A stretch of 64,000 bases of DNA from Nocardia miyunensis NBRC 108239. Lineage in GTDB: Bacteria; Actinomycetota; Actinomycetes; Mycobacteriales; Mycobacteriaceae. The notes under the pieces were generated by a model that saw nothing but the letters and a program-made list of their open reading frames with translations, did no database searches and had not been told where the DNA came from. The position numbers and the translations under genes are program-made. The stretch spans positions 124,001-188,000 of the forward strand of contig NZ_BDBQ01000037.1 of NCBI RefSeq assembly GCF_001613065.1, given 5' to 3'. Below are positions 42,693 through 52,429 of the stretch, piece by piece. Every line of letters starts with the position of its first letter. The stretch's first letter is position 1.

Positions 42693-43277
42693 GAGGTTCT
42701 CCTCTCGTGTGCCGCCGGGCAGTCGGATGCTGCACCGGGGCGGGGCTACCCACGCCATCGGCTCGGACCGCCGACGATGTGCTGTGTAGATGGGACCTGT
42801 GATCGGATGACGAACCGCCCCGACGGACGGCCGTGCGATGTCCGGCTCCCCGGCGAGCGTGCGCGCCGAGGCGATCGCCGACCAACGATCGATCGCCGGA
42901 ACCGCGGATCGAGCAGATTCCCGCCGTGCGGGCCGAATCGAGATGGCCTGTGCGGGAACCGATACCGGACATGCGGAATCGAAACGGCCTAGATATGGGC
43001 ACTGACCACGACGGCGTCGGACTCACCGTCGACTCGGATCGATCGTCGCCGGCGGATACACCGCCTGTGCCGAATCGCTCCCAGCATGATGACCTCCCCG
43101 GAGCAGAATCGCTCGAGATCGCCGATTACAGTATGGCACTTGCCGTTCCGGAGCGGCAAATGTCGCGATAAGTTGGGAATTGCCGGAATCGACCGCCGAT
43201 AAACCGGCAATCACCGGTTCGTCGATCGGCATCCGCATCGGCGAGCGCAGCGCACCGGAACGGAGGTGGTCGGTCCC
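42693..43277. other. Intergenic region upstream of PfkB-like gene
   Basis: About 585 bases. A possible 59-residue ORF from ATG 42993 (MGTDHDGVGLTVDSDRSSPA) is open but has no good ribosome site and no recognisable fold, so it was not called. The sequence at 43120-43200 is A/T-richer and probably contains the promoter of the PfkB-like/RibA pair. Confidence 0.4.
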
Positions 43278-44735
43278 ATGGCGGGAAACGACGCGGCGAT
43301 CGAGGCCGTGCGCAACGTGCTGTCCCGGCTGCGCAAACGCCGCGGACTGCGCTCGAATCGCTTGGACAGCACCGAGATCGACGCCGCGGCCCTGCTGGGC
43401 CTGCGCGTCATCGGGCAGCACGCGGAACGCCTCGGGCTGCGCCGCCAGGACGCGGCGGTCCCGGTCATCCGCGAGATGGTCCGGCGCATGCCCCCGACCG
43501 ACCGCCTCATCGCCGACGCCGAACTGGCCCTGGGCCTGCTCGATGACACCCCCTCCGACCAGATCGACCCGCACCGCCTCTACGCGCCGGATCTCGGCGC
43601 GCGCCGAGAATACCTGTGCGAACGCTGGCGGCAACTGCACGAGGCGGTGCGGGCCGAGACGATCCCGCCCGCGCCGACGCTCAGCCAGTTGCGCAGAAAT
43701 CCCGAGCACCGCGCGTTCGCCGAACTCGCCCGGCTCCTGGTCGACGGCACCACCTACGGATCGCACCCGCCCGAGGGCGCACCGGCCCCGCACCACCCGC
43801 ACGAGGTCCGCGGCCGGGTCACCGTCGTGGGCGATGCGGTGATCGACCATCTCTACCGCGTCGAGCAGATCCCCCAGGCGCACAGCACCGTCACCGGCAG
43901 TTTCATCGCCCACCCCGGCGGCAAGGGCCTCGCGCGCGCGGTGGCGCTGGCGCGGCTGGGGATCGAGGTGCACCTGATGGCCGCGGTCGGCGACGACGAG
44001 GCCGGTCGGCAGATCCTGGACTTCCTGCACGAACAACAGATCCGCACCGATCTGATCAAGATCGTCCCGAGCAGCCCGACACCGGTCACCGCCGTGATCG
44101 TCGCCCCCTCCGGAGAACAGGCCATCATCGCCTGCAAGGCCGACCCCGCCGTGCTCACCGCCGAGGATCTCACCGGCCCCGCCGCGCACCGGGCCCTGCG
44201 CGACGCGGACGCGGTGCTGATGAGCTTCGAACAACCCGTGCCGATCCTGGAACACGTCCTGGCCACCGTCGGCGCACTCGAACCCCGGCCCACCCTGATC
44301 GTGCACGCCGCACCCCCGGTGTCCCGCCCCGAGCGGCTGTATCCGCATCTGCGCGTGGTGGACTTCCTCATCGGCAGCGGCGAGGAGCTGCGCCTGCTGA
44401 CCGGCAGCACCGAGGCGGCCTGGCAGTTGCGCATGCACGGCGTGCAAACCGTCTGCACGATCGACGATTTCGGCTGTTCGGTGCGCTCGGACCGGTTGAG
44501 CGTGGACATCCCGCCGTTCCCGGCGCTGCTCACCGGTTCGCCCGGTGCTCATGCGGCGTTCTCCGCCGCGCTGGCGTATCGTCTTCTGCGGTCGCGGCAA
44601 CCCGCCGATACAGGCGACTTCACCTGGGCGACAGCCGCGATGGTAGCCACGCAGTCGCTCGACGATGTTCCCAGTGCCATGCCGCCGGCCGACCGGATCG
44701 ACCACATCGTGAAACTCGCTTCGGAGGAACGTTGA
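43278..44735 (+). CDS. PfkB-like protein with extra N-terminal helical domain and degenerate active site
   Basis: A 485-residue protein. Residues 1-165 are a helical domain of unknown family (VRNVLSRLRKRRGLRSNRLD, VPVIREMVRRMPPTDRLIAD). From 178 a ribokinase/PfkB fold begins: RVTVVGDAVIDHLYRVEQIP, AHPGGKGLARAVALARLGIE and HLMAAVGDDEAGRQIL. The C-terminal active-site loop that should read GAGD reads GAHA (G423-A426), so the catalytic Asp is absent; ribokinase activity is doubtful. It may be a sensor that binds a sugar or nucleoside and controls something via the N-terminal domain. Its TGA overlaps the start of a GTP cyclohydrolase II gene. Confidence 0.85.
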   Translation: MAGNDAAIEAVRNVLSRLRKRRGLRSNRLDSTEIDAAALLGLRVIGQHAERLGLRRQDAAVPVIREMVRRMPPTDRLIADAELALGLLDDTPSDQIDPHRLYAPDLGARREYLCERWRQLHEAVRAETIPPAPTLSQLRRNPEHRAFAELARLLVDGTTYGSHPPEGAPAPHHPHEVRGRVTVVGDAVIDHLYRVEQIPQAHSTVTGSFIAHPGGKGLARAVALARLGIEVHLMAAVGDDEAGRQILDFLHEQQIRTDLIKIVPSSPTPVTAVIVAPSGEQAIIACKADPAVLTAEDLTGPAAHRALRDADAVLMSFEQPVPILEHVLATVGALEPRPTLIVHAAPPVSRPERLYPHLRVVDFLIGSGEELRLLTGSTEAAWQLRMHGVQTVCTIDDFGCSVRSDRLSVDIPPFPALLTGSPGAHAAFSAALAYRLLRSRQPADTGDFTWATAAMVATQSLDDVPSAMPPADRIDHIVKLASEER

Positions 44736-45385
44736 CCACTGCCCTTCCCGCGCCCATCGGACCCCCCGGGGACACCGAGCACACCTTCAGCCGCGGGGGC
44801 CGTGAACTGCCGTTACAGGTGCACGAGATCAGCGGCGTCACCGACCAGGGCCACATCCTGGTCTTCGGCCGCCCGGCCGAGAACTGCCTGGTCCGCATCC
44901 ACTCACGCTGCCTGTACGGGGAGTCGCTGGGATCGGACGACTGCGACTGCGGGCCCGAACTGGCCAAGAGCCTGGACCTGATCCAGGACGCCGGCGCCGG
45001 AGTGATCGTCTACCTCGAACAGGAGGGCCGCGGCGTGGGCCTGCTGGCCAAGGCTCGCGGTTACCGGCACAGCGAACAATCCGGCGCGGACACCTTCACC
45101 AGCTATGAGGCCCTGGGCTACCCCGCCGACGCCCGCACCTACACCGCAGCCGCGGAAAGTCTCTACAAACTGCTGGTGAGTCTCGGAATCGGCCGAATCC
45201 AACTGCTCACCAACAACCCGGCCAAAGCCGCCGCGGTCACCGAAACCGGCCTCGCGGTCACCGTCGTGCCCCTGCGCACGACCGTGCTGAGCGAACGCGC
45301 CGGCAACTACCTCGACGCCAAACGCCGATTCCGCCGCCACTGGATCCCCACCGACGACGCCCCCTGGGCGCCGGATCTGTCCTGA
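44732..45385 (+). CDS. ribA: GTP cyclohydrolase II (stand-alone RibA type)
   Basis: A 217-residue protein from TTG 44732 with GGAGG six bases upstream, overlapping the PfkB-like stop. The zinc site is CLYGESLGSDDCDCG (three Cys), VYLEQEGRGVGLLAKARGY is the GTP-binding loop, and LGIGRIQLLTNNPAKAAAV closes the site. All are as in active GCH II, which opens GTP to a diaminopyrimidine for riboflavin. Actinobacteria normally carry a fused RibBA in the rib operon, so this stand-alone copy is probably a paralogue. S. coelicolor has several GCH II paralogues, one of which stops at the formamidopyrimidine; the product here is open. Confidence 0.9.
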   Translation: MTTALPAPIGPPGDTEHTFSRGGRELPLQVHEISGVTDQGHILVFGRPAENCLVRIHSRCLYGESLGSDDCDCGPELAKSLDLIQDAGAGVIVYLEQEGRGVGLLAKARGYRHSEQSGADTFTSYEALGYPADARTYTAAAESLYKLLVSLGIGRIQLLTNNPAKAAAVTETGLAVTVVPLRTTVLSERAGNYLDAKRRFRRHWIPTDDAPWAPDLS

Positions 45386-45556
45386 CCTCCGGTGAGCGCG
45401 TGGCCGATACGATGAGTGAGCCGCGTCACTGTGTGACGTGACGCCGGAGTCGCGATCGGCCATATGATCACCGACACCCTGTGGGTCGAGCTCGTTTGCG
45501 CACACCGCGCGGAGCGTCGCCTCGGCTCGGCCCGCACGAGGTACCGGGACAGGGAT

Positions 45557-47383
45557 ATGACGACTCAGATCAGCTACACACATCAATCCGGCGTCGTGGT
45601 GCGCACCGTGCCGCAGGCGTTCCAGGAAACCCTGCGGCTGCGCCCGCACCAGGTGGCCCTGCGCACGGTCGGCGGAACCGTCCAGATCACCTGGGCCGAC
45701 TACGATCGCCGGGTCCGCGCGATCGCGGCCGGACTGGCCGGACTCGGCGTGCGCCACGGCGATACGGTCGGCATCATGCTCACCAACCGGCCCGAATTCA
45801 ATCTGGCCGACACCGCCGCACTGCATCTGGGCGCGACACCGTTCTCGGTGTACAACACCAGCTCACCCGAGCAGATCGCGCACGTGTTCACCAACGCGGG
45901 CAATATGGTCGTCATCACCGAACACGCGTTCCTGGACGCGGTGCGCGGCTCGGGAATCGAGCTCGAACACATCGTGCTGGTCGACGGCGCGGCCGAGGGC
46001 ACCGTCCCGCTCGCGCAGCTCGAGGCGAATCCGGCGCCCGATTTCGACTTCGAGACCGCTTGGCGCGCGGTGCGGCCGCACGATCTGGCCACCCTCATCT
46101 ACACCTCCGGCACGACCGGCCCGTCCAAGGGCGTGGAACTCACCCACGAGAACGTGATCGCCCAGATCACCGGCCTGCAGGGACCGATGCGGCTGGGCCC
46201 GGACGACCGCGCGGTGTCCTACCTCCCGGCCGCCCACGTCGCGGACCGGATCTCCGGGCACTGCATGAACCTGTTCACCGGCATGACGATCACCTGCGTC
46301 CCCGACGCCCGCCAGATCGCCGCCGCGCTGCCCGACGCGCGCCCCACCACCTTCTTCGGCGTCCCGCGGGTGTGGCAGAAACTCCGAGCCGGGATCGATG
46401 CGAAACTCGCCGCCGAACCCAGCGCCCCGCGTAGAGCGCTGGCGAACTGGGCCATCGGCGTCGGAATCGCCGCCGCGCGAGCACGATTGGCTCATCGAGG
46501 CGGCAATCCTGTTCTGGCGGTGCAACATCGGATCGCCGACGCACTGGTGCTGTCCACCCTGCGCCGCGCACTGGGCTTGGACGAATTGCGCGTCGCGTCC
46601 TCCGGCGCGGCGGCCATCCCGCCCGAGACGCTGGAATACCTTCTGGGACTGGGGTTCACGGTCACCGAGGTCTGGGGCATGTCCGAAACCAGCGGCGTGG
46701 GCACCTACACCGAACTGGACGCCCCGCGCCCCGGATCGGTGGGCCGGGTCATGGACGGGGCACAGGTACGCCTCGGCGAGGACGGCGAACTGCTGATCCG
46801 CGGGCCCATCGTCACCCACGGCTACCGCGGTATGCCCGAGAAGACCGCCGAGGCGCTCGACGCCGAGGGCTGGCTGCACACCGGTGACATCGCCACCATC
46901 GCCGAGGACGGTTACGTCACGATCGTGGACCGCAAGAAGGAACTGCTCATCACCGCGGCGGGAAAGAACATCTCCCCCACCAACATCGAGAACGCCGTCA
47001 CCTCCGCGTCCTCCCTCATCGCGCAGGTCGTCGCGATCGGCGACGCGAAACCGTACGTCAGCGCGCTGATCGTGCTCGATCCCGACGCCGCCGCGATCCG
47101 CGCGAACACGCTCGGCACACCTGAGGCCGGACTAGCCGAACTGTCCGCGCACCCGCGGATCCTCGCCGAGATCCGTACCGCGGTCGAATCCGGCAACGCC
47201 CGGCTCTCACGGGTCGAGCAGATCAAACGATTCCGGATCGTGCCGCGGTCCTGGGAGCCCGGCGGCGAGGAGATCACCCCCACCCTCAAACTCAAACGCG
47301 CACCCATCGCCGGCAAATACGCCGCCGAGATCATTGGCCTGTACACCGACCCGGTCCCCGAGGGCGTGGTCACCCTCGGCTGA
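45557..47383 (+). CDS. Long-chain fatty acyl-CoA ligase (FadD15-like)
   Basis: A 608-residue AMP-dependent synthetase. The AMP-binding P-loop is LIYTSGTTGPSKGVELTHEN, followed by AVSYLPAAHVADRISGHCMN, TTFFGVPRVWQKLRAG, VWGMSETSGVGTYTE (A5 type), GWLHTGDIATIAEDGYVTIV (A7) and DRKKELLITAAGKNISPTNI (A8). It activates a fatty acid to its CoA ester through an acyl-adenylate. LPAAHVADR and the length are typical of long-chain FACS related to mycobacterial FadD15. The ATG at 45557 follows AGGGAT. It has no close same-strand neighbour. Confidence 0.93.
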   Translation: MTTQISYTHQSGVVVRTVPQAFQETLRLRPHQVALRTVGGTVQITWADYDRRVRAIAAGLAGLGVRHGDTVGIMLTNRPEFNLADTAALHLGATPFSVYNTSSPEQIAHVFTNAGNMVVITEHAFLDAVRGSGIELEHIVLVDGAAEGTVPLAQLEANPAPDFDFETAWRAVRPHDLATLIYTSGTTGPSKGVELTHENVIAQITGLQGPMRLGPDDRAVSYLPAAHVADRISGHCMNLFTGMTITCVPDARQIAAALPDARPTTFFGVPRVWQKLRAGIDAKLAAEPSAPRRALANWAIGVGIAAARARLAHRGGNPVLAVQHRIADALVLSTLRRALGLDELRVASSGAAAIPPETLEYLLGLGFTVTEVWGMSETSGVGTYTELDAPRPGSVGRVMDGAQVRLGEDGELLIRGPIVTHGYRGMPEKTAEALDAEGWLHTGDIATIAEDGYVTIVDRKKELLITAAGKNISPTNIENAVTSASSLIAQVVAIGDAKPYVSALIVLDPDAAAIRANTLGTPEAGLAELSAHPRILAEIRTAVESGNARLSRVEQIKRFRIVPRSWEPGGEEITPTLKLKRAPIAGKYAAEIIGLYTDPVPEGVVTLG

Positions 47384-47622
47384 GCAGCGAAATCCCATGG
47401 CGCGCTACGGTGTGGCGATTGATCCCGTTCGGGCGACGACTTTGGTCCCTCGTTGACCGGGGTGAGCGGCAGTAACCTTGTAGTACCCCTTTCCCCAACG
47501 GCGTGGAAAGGATTCCCGGCCGCGCGGGCAACCGCGGCCGGGCCCGTAGCTACGGAACAGTTCTCCACAGCTGAAGGGTCTCACCAGGACCTTTCAGGCG
47601 CGCCATTCAATGGAGGTGGATC

Positions 47623-47814
47623 ATGTCGAAGAAAATGATCACAGCCGTGGCCGCCACGACAATCGCCCTGCCGCTGCTCGGCGCCGCAGCCCCGGCCGCC
47701 TCCGCGGCCGCGCCGGTCACGCAACCCACGACAGCGGCGGCCAGAACCGCGACACCGGTGCTCGGATCGGTCGCCATCTGCGTGCCGGTCGGTATCGTCA
47801 CCATCTGCATCTGA
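47623..47814 (+). CDS. Small secreted peptide with paired cysteines
   Basis: A 63-residue product with GGAGG six bases before the ATG. MSKKMITAVAATTIALPLLG with AAAPAASAAA is a clear signal peptide, leaving about 33 mature residues. The end is VLGSVAICVPVGIVTICI, which carries the only two Cys, eight residues apart, in a strongly hydrophobic stretch. Small exported proteins of this type occur in Nocardia-like genomes but no function is known. A membrane-active peptide is conceivable but unsupported. It is followed by a hairpin and stands alone. Confidence 0.75.
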   Translation: MSKKMITAVAATTIALPLLGAAAPAASAAAPVTQPTTAAARTATPVLGSVAICVPVGIVTICI

Positions 47815-47964
47815 TCCCAGAAACGATCCGGCCGCGGCGACAGGTCCGCGGCCGACCTCGGCGCGACCCAGGAGTTCGACCGCGCACCCAGACCCACGGG
47901 CCGATTCCGGGAGCGCGGCCGGAACAGCTGAGCAGTACGCGCACACCGGGCCGAAACACAGTGT

Positions 47965-47987
47965 GCCCCGGGCAGTTCGCCCGGGGC
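47965..47987. terminator. Hairpin between small secreted peptide and PEBP gene
   Basis: GCCCCGGGC (47965-47973) and GCCCGGGGC (47979-47987) form a nine-pair stem with loop AGTTC between two convergent genes. Confidence 0.65.
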
Positions 47988-48008
47988 CACAAGCTGCGAA
48001 AGAACCGT

Positions 48009-48551
48009 TCAGTCGGCGATCTCGTAGGTCGCGACGATCTGCGCGCGGGCGATGGCGTGCGAGAACAGGTTGAAGCCCAGGAACGCGGGCGTCGCGTCCG
48101 CGCCCACCCCCAGGCTCTCCACGTCCACCGCGTGCACGGTGATGAAATACCGGTGGTAGCCGTGCCCGGCAGGAGGTGCGGCACCGACGAACCCGGCGAA
48201 ACCGCCGTCGTTGCGCAACTGCACCGCCCCCGCGGGCAGCGTGCCGCCCGAGCTGCCCGCGCCGCTGTCCAGCGAGGTGATCGCGGCCGGGATATCGGCC
48301 ACGGCCCAGTGCCAGAAACCCGACGCGGTCGGAGCGTCGGGATCGAACACGGTGACCGCGAAACTCTTGGTCTCGGCCGGGAAACCCGACCACGACAGTT
48401 GCGGGGACACATCCTTCCCGCCGGGCACGCCGAACGCGCCGCTGGCCTGCTCGATGGCGAACGTGCTGCCGTCGGTCACATCGTCCGAGGTCAGCTCGAA
48501 CGTCGGCAGTTGCGGCAGCGACGCGTACGGGTTGTAGGAATAGTCGGGCAC
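48009..48551 (-). CDS. YbhB/YbcL-type PEBP (Raf kinase inhibitor-like) protein
   Basis: A 180-residue phosphatidylethanolamine-binding-type protein from GTG 48551, with AAAGGACG upstream. GGKDVSPQLSWSGFPAET (DVSPxLxW motif), FAVTVFDPDAPTASGFWHW (DPDAP motif) and a His in HRYFITVHAVDVESLGV complete the anion-binding pocket. Bacterial members have no well-established role; the ligand may be a phosphate or lipid headgroup. It has no signal peptide. It lies downstream of the M20 hydrolase on the same strand with 69 bases between, so it could be cotranscribed. Confidence 0.92.
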   Translation of the reverse strand: MPDYSYNPYASLPQLPTFELTSDDVTDGSTFAIEQASGAFGVPGGKDVSPQLSWSGFPAETKSFAVTVFDPDAPTASGFWHWAVADIPAAITSLDSGAGSSGGTLPAGAVQLRNDGGFAGFVGAAPPAGHGYHRYFITVHAVDVESLGVGADATPAFLGFNLFSHAIARAQIVATYEIAD

Positions 48552-48620
48552 AGGGCCGTCCTTTCGTCGTCGAGATCCGAAACGCACTGGGCCGCACCGG
48601 CCCGGATCACGCTCGAATCG

Positions 48621-49982
48621 TCAGCTGTTCAGCAGGAAGTGTTCCAAAACCTTGGTGCCGAACTCCAGTGCGGGCACCGGAACCCGCTCGTCGACGCCGT
48701 GGAACAGCGCCGAGAAGTCCAGCTCGGGCGGCAATTGCAGCGGCGCGAAACCGAAGCAGCGAATTCCCAAGCGCGCGAACGCCTTCGCATCGGTGCCGCC
48801 GGAGAGCATATACGGCACCGTGCGCCCGTTCGGGTCGTGCGCGAGCACCGCGGCGTTCATCGCGTCGACCAGATGCCCGTCGAAGGTCGTCTCGTAGGAA
48901 TCGAGTTTGGTGATCCACTCGCGCTCCACGTCCGGGCCGATCAGCTCGTCGACCTCGCGTTCGAACGCGGCTTGGCGCCCCGGCACCACCCGGCAGTCCA
49001 CCACCGCCTCCGCGGTCTGCGGGATGACGTTGGCCTTGTATCCGGCCTGCAGCATCGTCGGATTGGCGGTGTCGCGCAGAGTCGCGCCGATGATGCGCGA
49101 GATGGTGCCCAGCTTGGCCAGCTGGCCCTCGATATCGGGGCTTTCGGGATCGAACCGCAGACCCGACTCCTCGGACACCGCGGCCAGGAATTGCGCGACC
49201 GAATCCGAGAGCACCAGCGGGAAGGTGTGCTTGCCCAGCCGCGTCACCGCCTCGGCCAGAATCGTGACCGCGTTGTCCTCGTGCAGGAACGACCCGTGCC
49301 CGGCACGCGCCTTGGCGCGCAACCGCATCCAGCCCAGCCCCTTCTCCGCGGTCTCCACCAGATACAACCGGCGTTCGGTGCCGTCCGGACGAGGCACGGT
49401 CAACGAGAACCCGCCCACCTCGCCGACTGCCTCGGTGACACCGTGGAACAGGTCCGGGCGGTTGTCCGCGAGCCACTGCGAACCCCAGCGGCCGCCATTC
49501 TCCTCATCGGCCAGGAACGCGAACACCAGATCCCGCGGCGGGACCGTGCCCTCGATCTTGAACTGACGTGCCACGGCCAGCGTCATGCCGACCATGTCCT
49601 TCATATCGATCGCGCCGCGGCCCCACACGTAACCGTCGCGCACCGCACCGGAGAACGGGTGCACACTCCAGTCCGACGCCTCCGCGGGCACCACATCCAG
49701 ATGCCCGTGGATCATCAGCGCACCCCGGCTCGGATCCGCACCCTTCAGACGAGCGAAGACGTTACCGCGGCCCGGCGCACCCGATTCCACGTATTCGGTG
49801 GTGTAACCGGCCTGCTGCAACTGATCGGCCACCCACTCCGCACACTCGCGCTCCCCCTTGGTCGTGGCCAGATCCCCGGTATTGGAGGTGTCGAACCGGA
49901 TCAGCGCACTGACCAGATCCACCACCTCCGATACCGCGCGGGATGTCGATTCCGATCGCATATCTTCACCAGTTGCGGACAC
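48621..49982 (-). CDS. M20-family metallohydrolase
   Basis: A 453-residue dizinc peptidase/deacylase. ALMIHGHLDVVPAEASDW supplies the first zinc His and Asp, YVWGRGAIDMKDMVGM the bridging Asp, and VFAFLADEENGGRWGSQWL the catalytic Glu pair. The lid domain includes GHGSFLHEDNAVTILAEAV. SGGTDAKAFARLGIRCFGFA is the C-terminal His-equivalent region. Length matches actinobacterial M20/M25/M40 dipeptidase-like enzymes that cleave N-acyl or peptide bonds; the substrate is not defined. GTG 49982 follows GGAAGGGG; an ATG at 49961 is an alternative. Confidence 0.92.
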   Translation of the reverse strand: MSATGEDMRSESTSRAVSEVVDLVSALIRFDTSNTGDLATTKGERECAEWVADQLQQAGYTTEYVESGAPGRGNVFARLKGADPSRGALMIHGHLDVVPAEASDWSVHPFSGAVRDGYVWGRGAIDMKDMVGMTLAVARQFKIEGTVPPRDLVFAFLADEENGGRWGSQWLADNRPDLFHGVTEAVGEVGGFSLTVPRPDGTERRLYLVETAEKGLGWMRLRAKARAGHGSFLHEDNAVTILAEAVTRLGKHTFPLVLSDSVAQFLAAVSEESGLRFDPESPDIEGQLAKLGTISRIIGATLRDTANPTMLQAGYKANVIPQTAEAVVDCRVVPGRQAAFEREVDELIGPDVEREWITKLDSYETTFDGHLVDAMNAAVLAHDPNGRTVPYMLSGGTDAKAFARLGIRCFGFAPLQLPPELDFSALFHGVDERVPVPALEFGTKVLEHFLLNS

Positions 49983-50559
49983 GTCCCCTTCCTACCACTG
50001 CCGCAGCCCCCACCCACGCTTTGCCCGCAGCCCGCGCGTAATCCCGACCCGCGGCTGCGGCACCTTGTCACAGCACGGCCGATCGGCGCGGCCACGCTTC
50101 CCGGACCACGACCAGCACCGCCCACCCCGATCGTGTACCGCCCAACGGGCCGACGACATCGCCGAGCCTGCGACACACCTCGCAAATACAGGTGCCGCAG
50201 CAATTCCCGAAGTCCGCGGCCGGTCCACGGCGCACTGCGAGACGCCACCGCTCAGCTCGACTACCGGCATTCTCCGGACCGCCACTTTCCACCCCCCGGG
50301 GCCCGCAAACGACCCATCCGGGTGCGGCCGTCCACCCAATTGCGTTTCGGCGCAACGAGGTTCCCGCAATGTCGGTTCTCCCGAATACGGCCGGTTCGAG
50401 TGCGCACAGCCGTACCCGCACCGTGTCGCGAGTTGCGCCGGCTCGCCCCGCCGGGGGATCCCGTATCCCTCGCTCGCGGGACGATCGGGCCGTGGCCTGC
50501 GGGTATCGTGCCTGAGGTGTTCATCGGACCGCCGGCCGCACCGCGGGCGACGGCCGCGC
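49983..50559. other. Intergenic region before the two-component pseudogenes
   Basis: About 580 bases with no supported gene. Open frames here are Arg/Pro-rich shadows. The region would have contained the promoter of the ruined kinase gene and contains that of the M20 hydrolase near its left end. Confidence 0.4.
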
Positions 50560-51805
50560 GTGTTCGCCTCGGCGCGCGATGTCGGCTCGGCCGAGGGCAG
50601 TGACCTGACCGGGGTGCTGCGCTCGCTCTCGCGGCAATCGATGCTGGTGGCGGTCGCCACCGCGATCCTGGACACGGTGATCCTGGCGCTGTCGGGAATC
50701 TTCGCGGTGGCGCCGGTTCCCGCGACCATGGTGACCGCACTCATCGTGGCCGCGGATCTGGCCTTCGCCGCCCCTCCTCGCACCGCTGGCGCAGGTGGCC
50801 GTCGCGCAGGTGGCGCTGCGGCTCGGCGGTGCGCTCGTCCTGCACGGGGACGGGCTGCCGGTGCGCATCGCCGACGTCGGATTCCTGATCGCTGGATACC
50901 GGGCCGGGGCCTGGCTGTCGGGCCGGGCCTCGCTGATCATCGTGCCGCTGCTGGGCGCGGGCGCGTGCGGGTGCGCACTGATCGCCGAGGGCCCGGCCGC
51001 GCACGACTGGCGGCGCCTGGCCGTCACCGCCGTCTCCACCGGTGTGCTGCCGTGGCTGGTCGGCCGGTACACCACCGCCCGGGGCGCGTACATCGCCGAA
51101 CTCGAACAGCGCGAACGACTTCGGCGTCAGGAACAGCGCGCCGCGCTGGACCGCGCCTTGGCCGACGAGCGCGAGGCGATCGCCCGCGACCTGCACGATG
51201 TGATCTCCCACCACGTCAGCGCCATCGGCATCCACGCGGGCGCGGCGCGACTGGCGCTCGCGGCCGGGCCGGCTCCGGACGTTTCGGCCACCTGATCCCT
51301 GGCCGCGGTAGAGGCCAGCAGCCGCGCGGCCATGGTGGATCTGCGCCGCCAGCTCGATCTGCTGCACGGCCGCGCCGAGGCCGGACGACGCCAACCCGGA
51401 CTCCCCGACGTCGAGGAACTGGCCGCGCACGCGCGTGAGACGGGACTGGACCTCGAGATCCACACCCGCGGCACGGGCGCCCAGCTGCCCGAATCCCTGG
51501 ACGTGACGGTGTACCGGATCGTGCAGGAGATGCTCACCAACGCGCTGCGGCACGGCGACGGCCGCGCCTACCTCACCGTGGGCGAACGCGGCGATCGCGT
51601 CCCGATAACCGAGACCAATCCGCTTGCCGCGCAACCTGTTACGACGCACTCGCTGCACCGCGGCCTGGACGGGATCCGTCGACGCGCCGAATTGTTCGGC
51701 GGCACGGTCGATTACGGGATCGACGGCGAAACCCGTTGGCGCATCACGGTATCCCTAGCCCTGGAGGCACATGAACGACCCGATCCGCGTCCTGATCGCC
51801 GATGA
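50560..51805 (+). pseudogene. Sensor histidine kinase (NarL-partner type), disrupted
   Basis: The parts in order are: membrane segments MLVAVATAILDTVILALSG and ATMVTALIVAADLAFAA; a frame change near 50775-50790; further membrane segments; the H-box REAIARDLHDVISHHVSAIG (HisKA_3 type); an in-frame TGA at 51293-51295; then VDLRRQLDLLHGRAE and the N-box VYRIVQEMLTNALRHGDGRA. The ATPase end GIRRRAELFGG is recognisable. A frameshift plus a nonsense codon means no full kinase can be made. It overlaps the equally damaged response regulator, as intact pairs do. Confidence 0.85.
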
Positions 51806-52429
51806 CCACGCCATGTTCCGGTCCGGGCTGCGCGCGGTGGTGCAGGCCCATCCGGAGACCGAATGAGTCGCCGACGTCGGCGACGGGCGCTCGGCCGTGG
51901 CCGAGGTGGCCCGGCTGCGGCCCGATGTGGCGATCCTGGACGTGCGCATGCCCAAACTCGACGGTCTGGCCGCCACCGAGGCGATCGTCGCGGCCGGCGG
52001 CACCCGGGTGCTGGTGCTGACCACCTACGACAGCGAGGCGAGCCTGGCGCGGGCATTGCAGGCCGGGCCAGCGGATTCCTGCTCGAGACGCTGCCGCCGG
52101 AGGAATTGATCGCCGCGGTCCGCATCGCCGCGCGCGGTGACGCCGTGATCGACCCGTCGATGACCCGGCGCCTGGCCGGGCGCTTCGCCGGAACGCTCAC
52201 CGACCTCGCCGAACCACCCTAGGTCGCCACGCTCACCGCCCGGGAGAAACAGGTTCTGCTCCTGCTCGCCGACGCTCGCAGCAACAACGAGATCGCCGCG
52301 GCGCTGCACGTCGGGGAGGAGACGGTCAAGACGCACGTGTCCCGGGTCTTGGCCAAACTCGGTGTGCGCGACCGGATTCACGCCGTGGTGTACGCCCATC
52401 AACACGGATTGGTGCGCGCGGAGCCCTGA
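51771..52429 (+). pseudogene. NarL/FixJ-type response regulator, disrupted
   Basis: GGAGG precedes the ATG at 51771. The receiver starts IRVLIADDHAMFRSGLRAVV, but codon 32 is TGA (51864-51866). It resumes in frame with VAILDVRMPKLDGLAA (phosphoacceptor Asp), then loses one base near 52066 before ASGFLLETLPPEELIAAVR. An in-frame TAG follows at 52220-52222, then the complete LuxR-type HTH LTAREKQVLLLLADARSNNE and KTHVSRVLAKLGVRDRI. Three independent lesions show long neglect. Only the HTH tail could still be translated, and no start is evident. Confidence 0.87.

Noticed and set aside
42993..43171. 59-residue ORF MGTDHDGVGLTVDSDRSS...
   Set aside because: Weak start context and no recognisable fold. 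Composition is less biased than most shadows, so it is left open but not called.
47610..50603. Open plus-strand frame of about 1000 codons
   Set aside because: It crosses the small secreted peptide, then runs antisense to the PEBP and M20 genes, which have full catalytic motifs. Its composition is Arg/His/Pro-rich.
50560..52429. Sequencing error as the cause of the two-component lesions
   Set aside because: Two frameshifts and three nonsense codons in 1.9 kb, with intact neighbours, are too many for random error, though resequencing would settle it.
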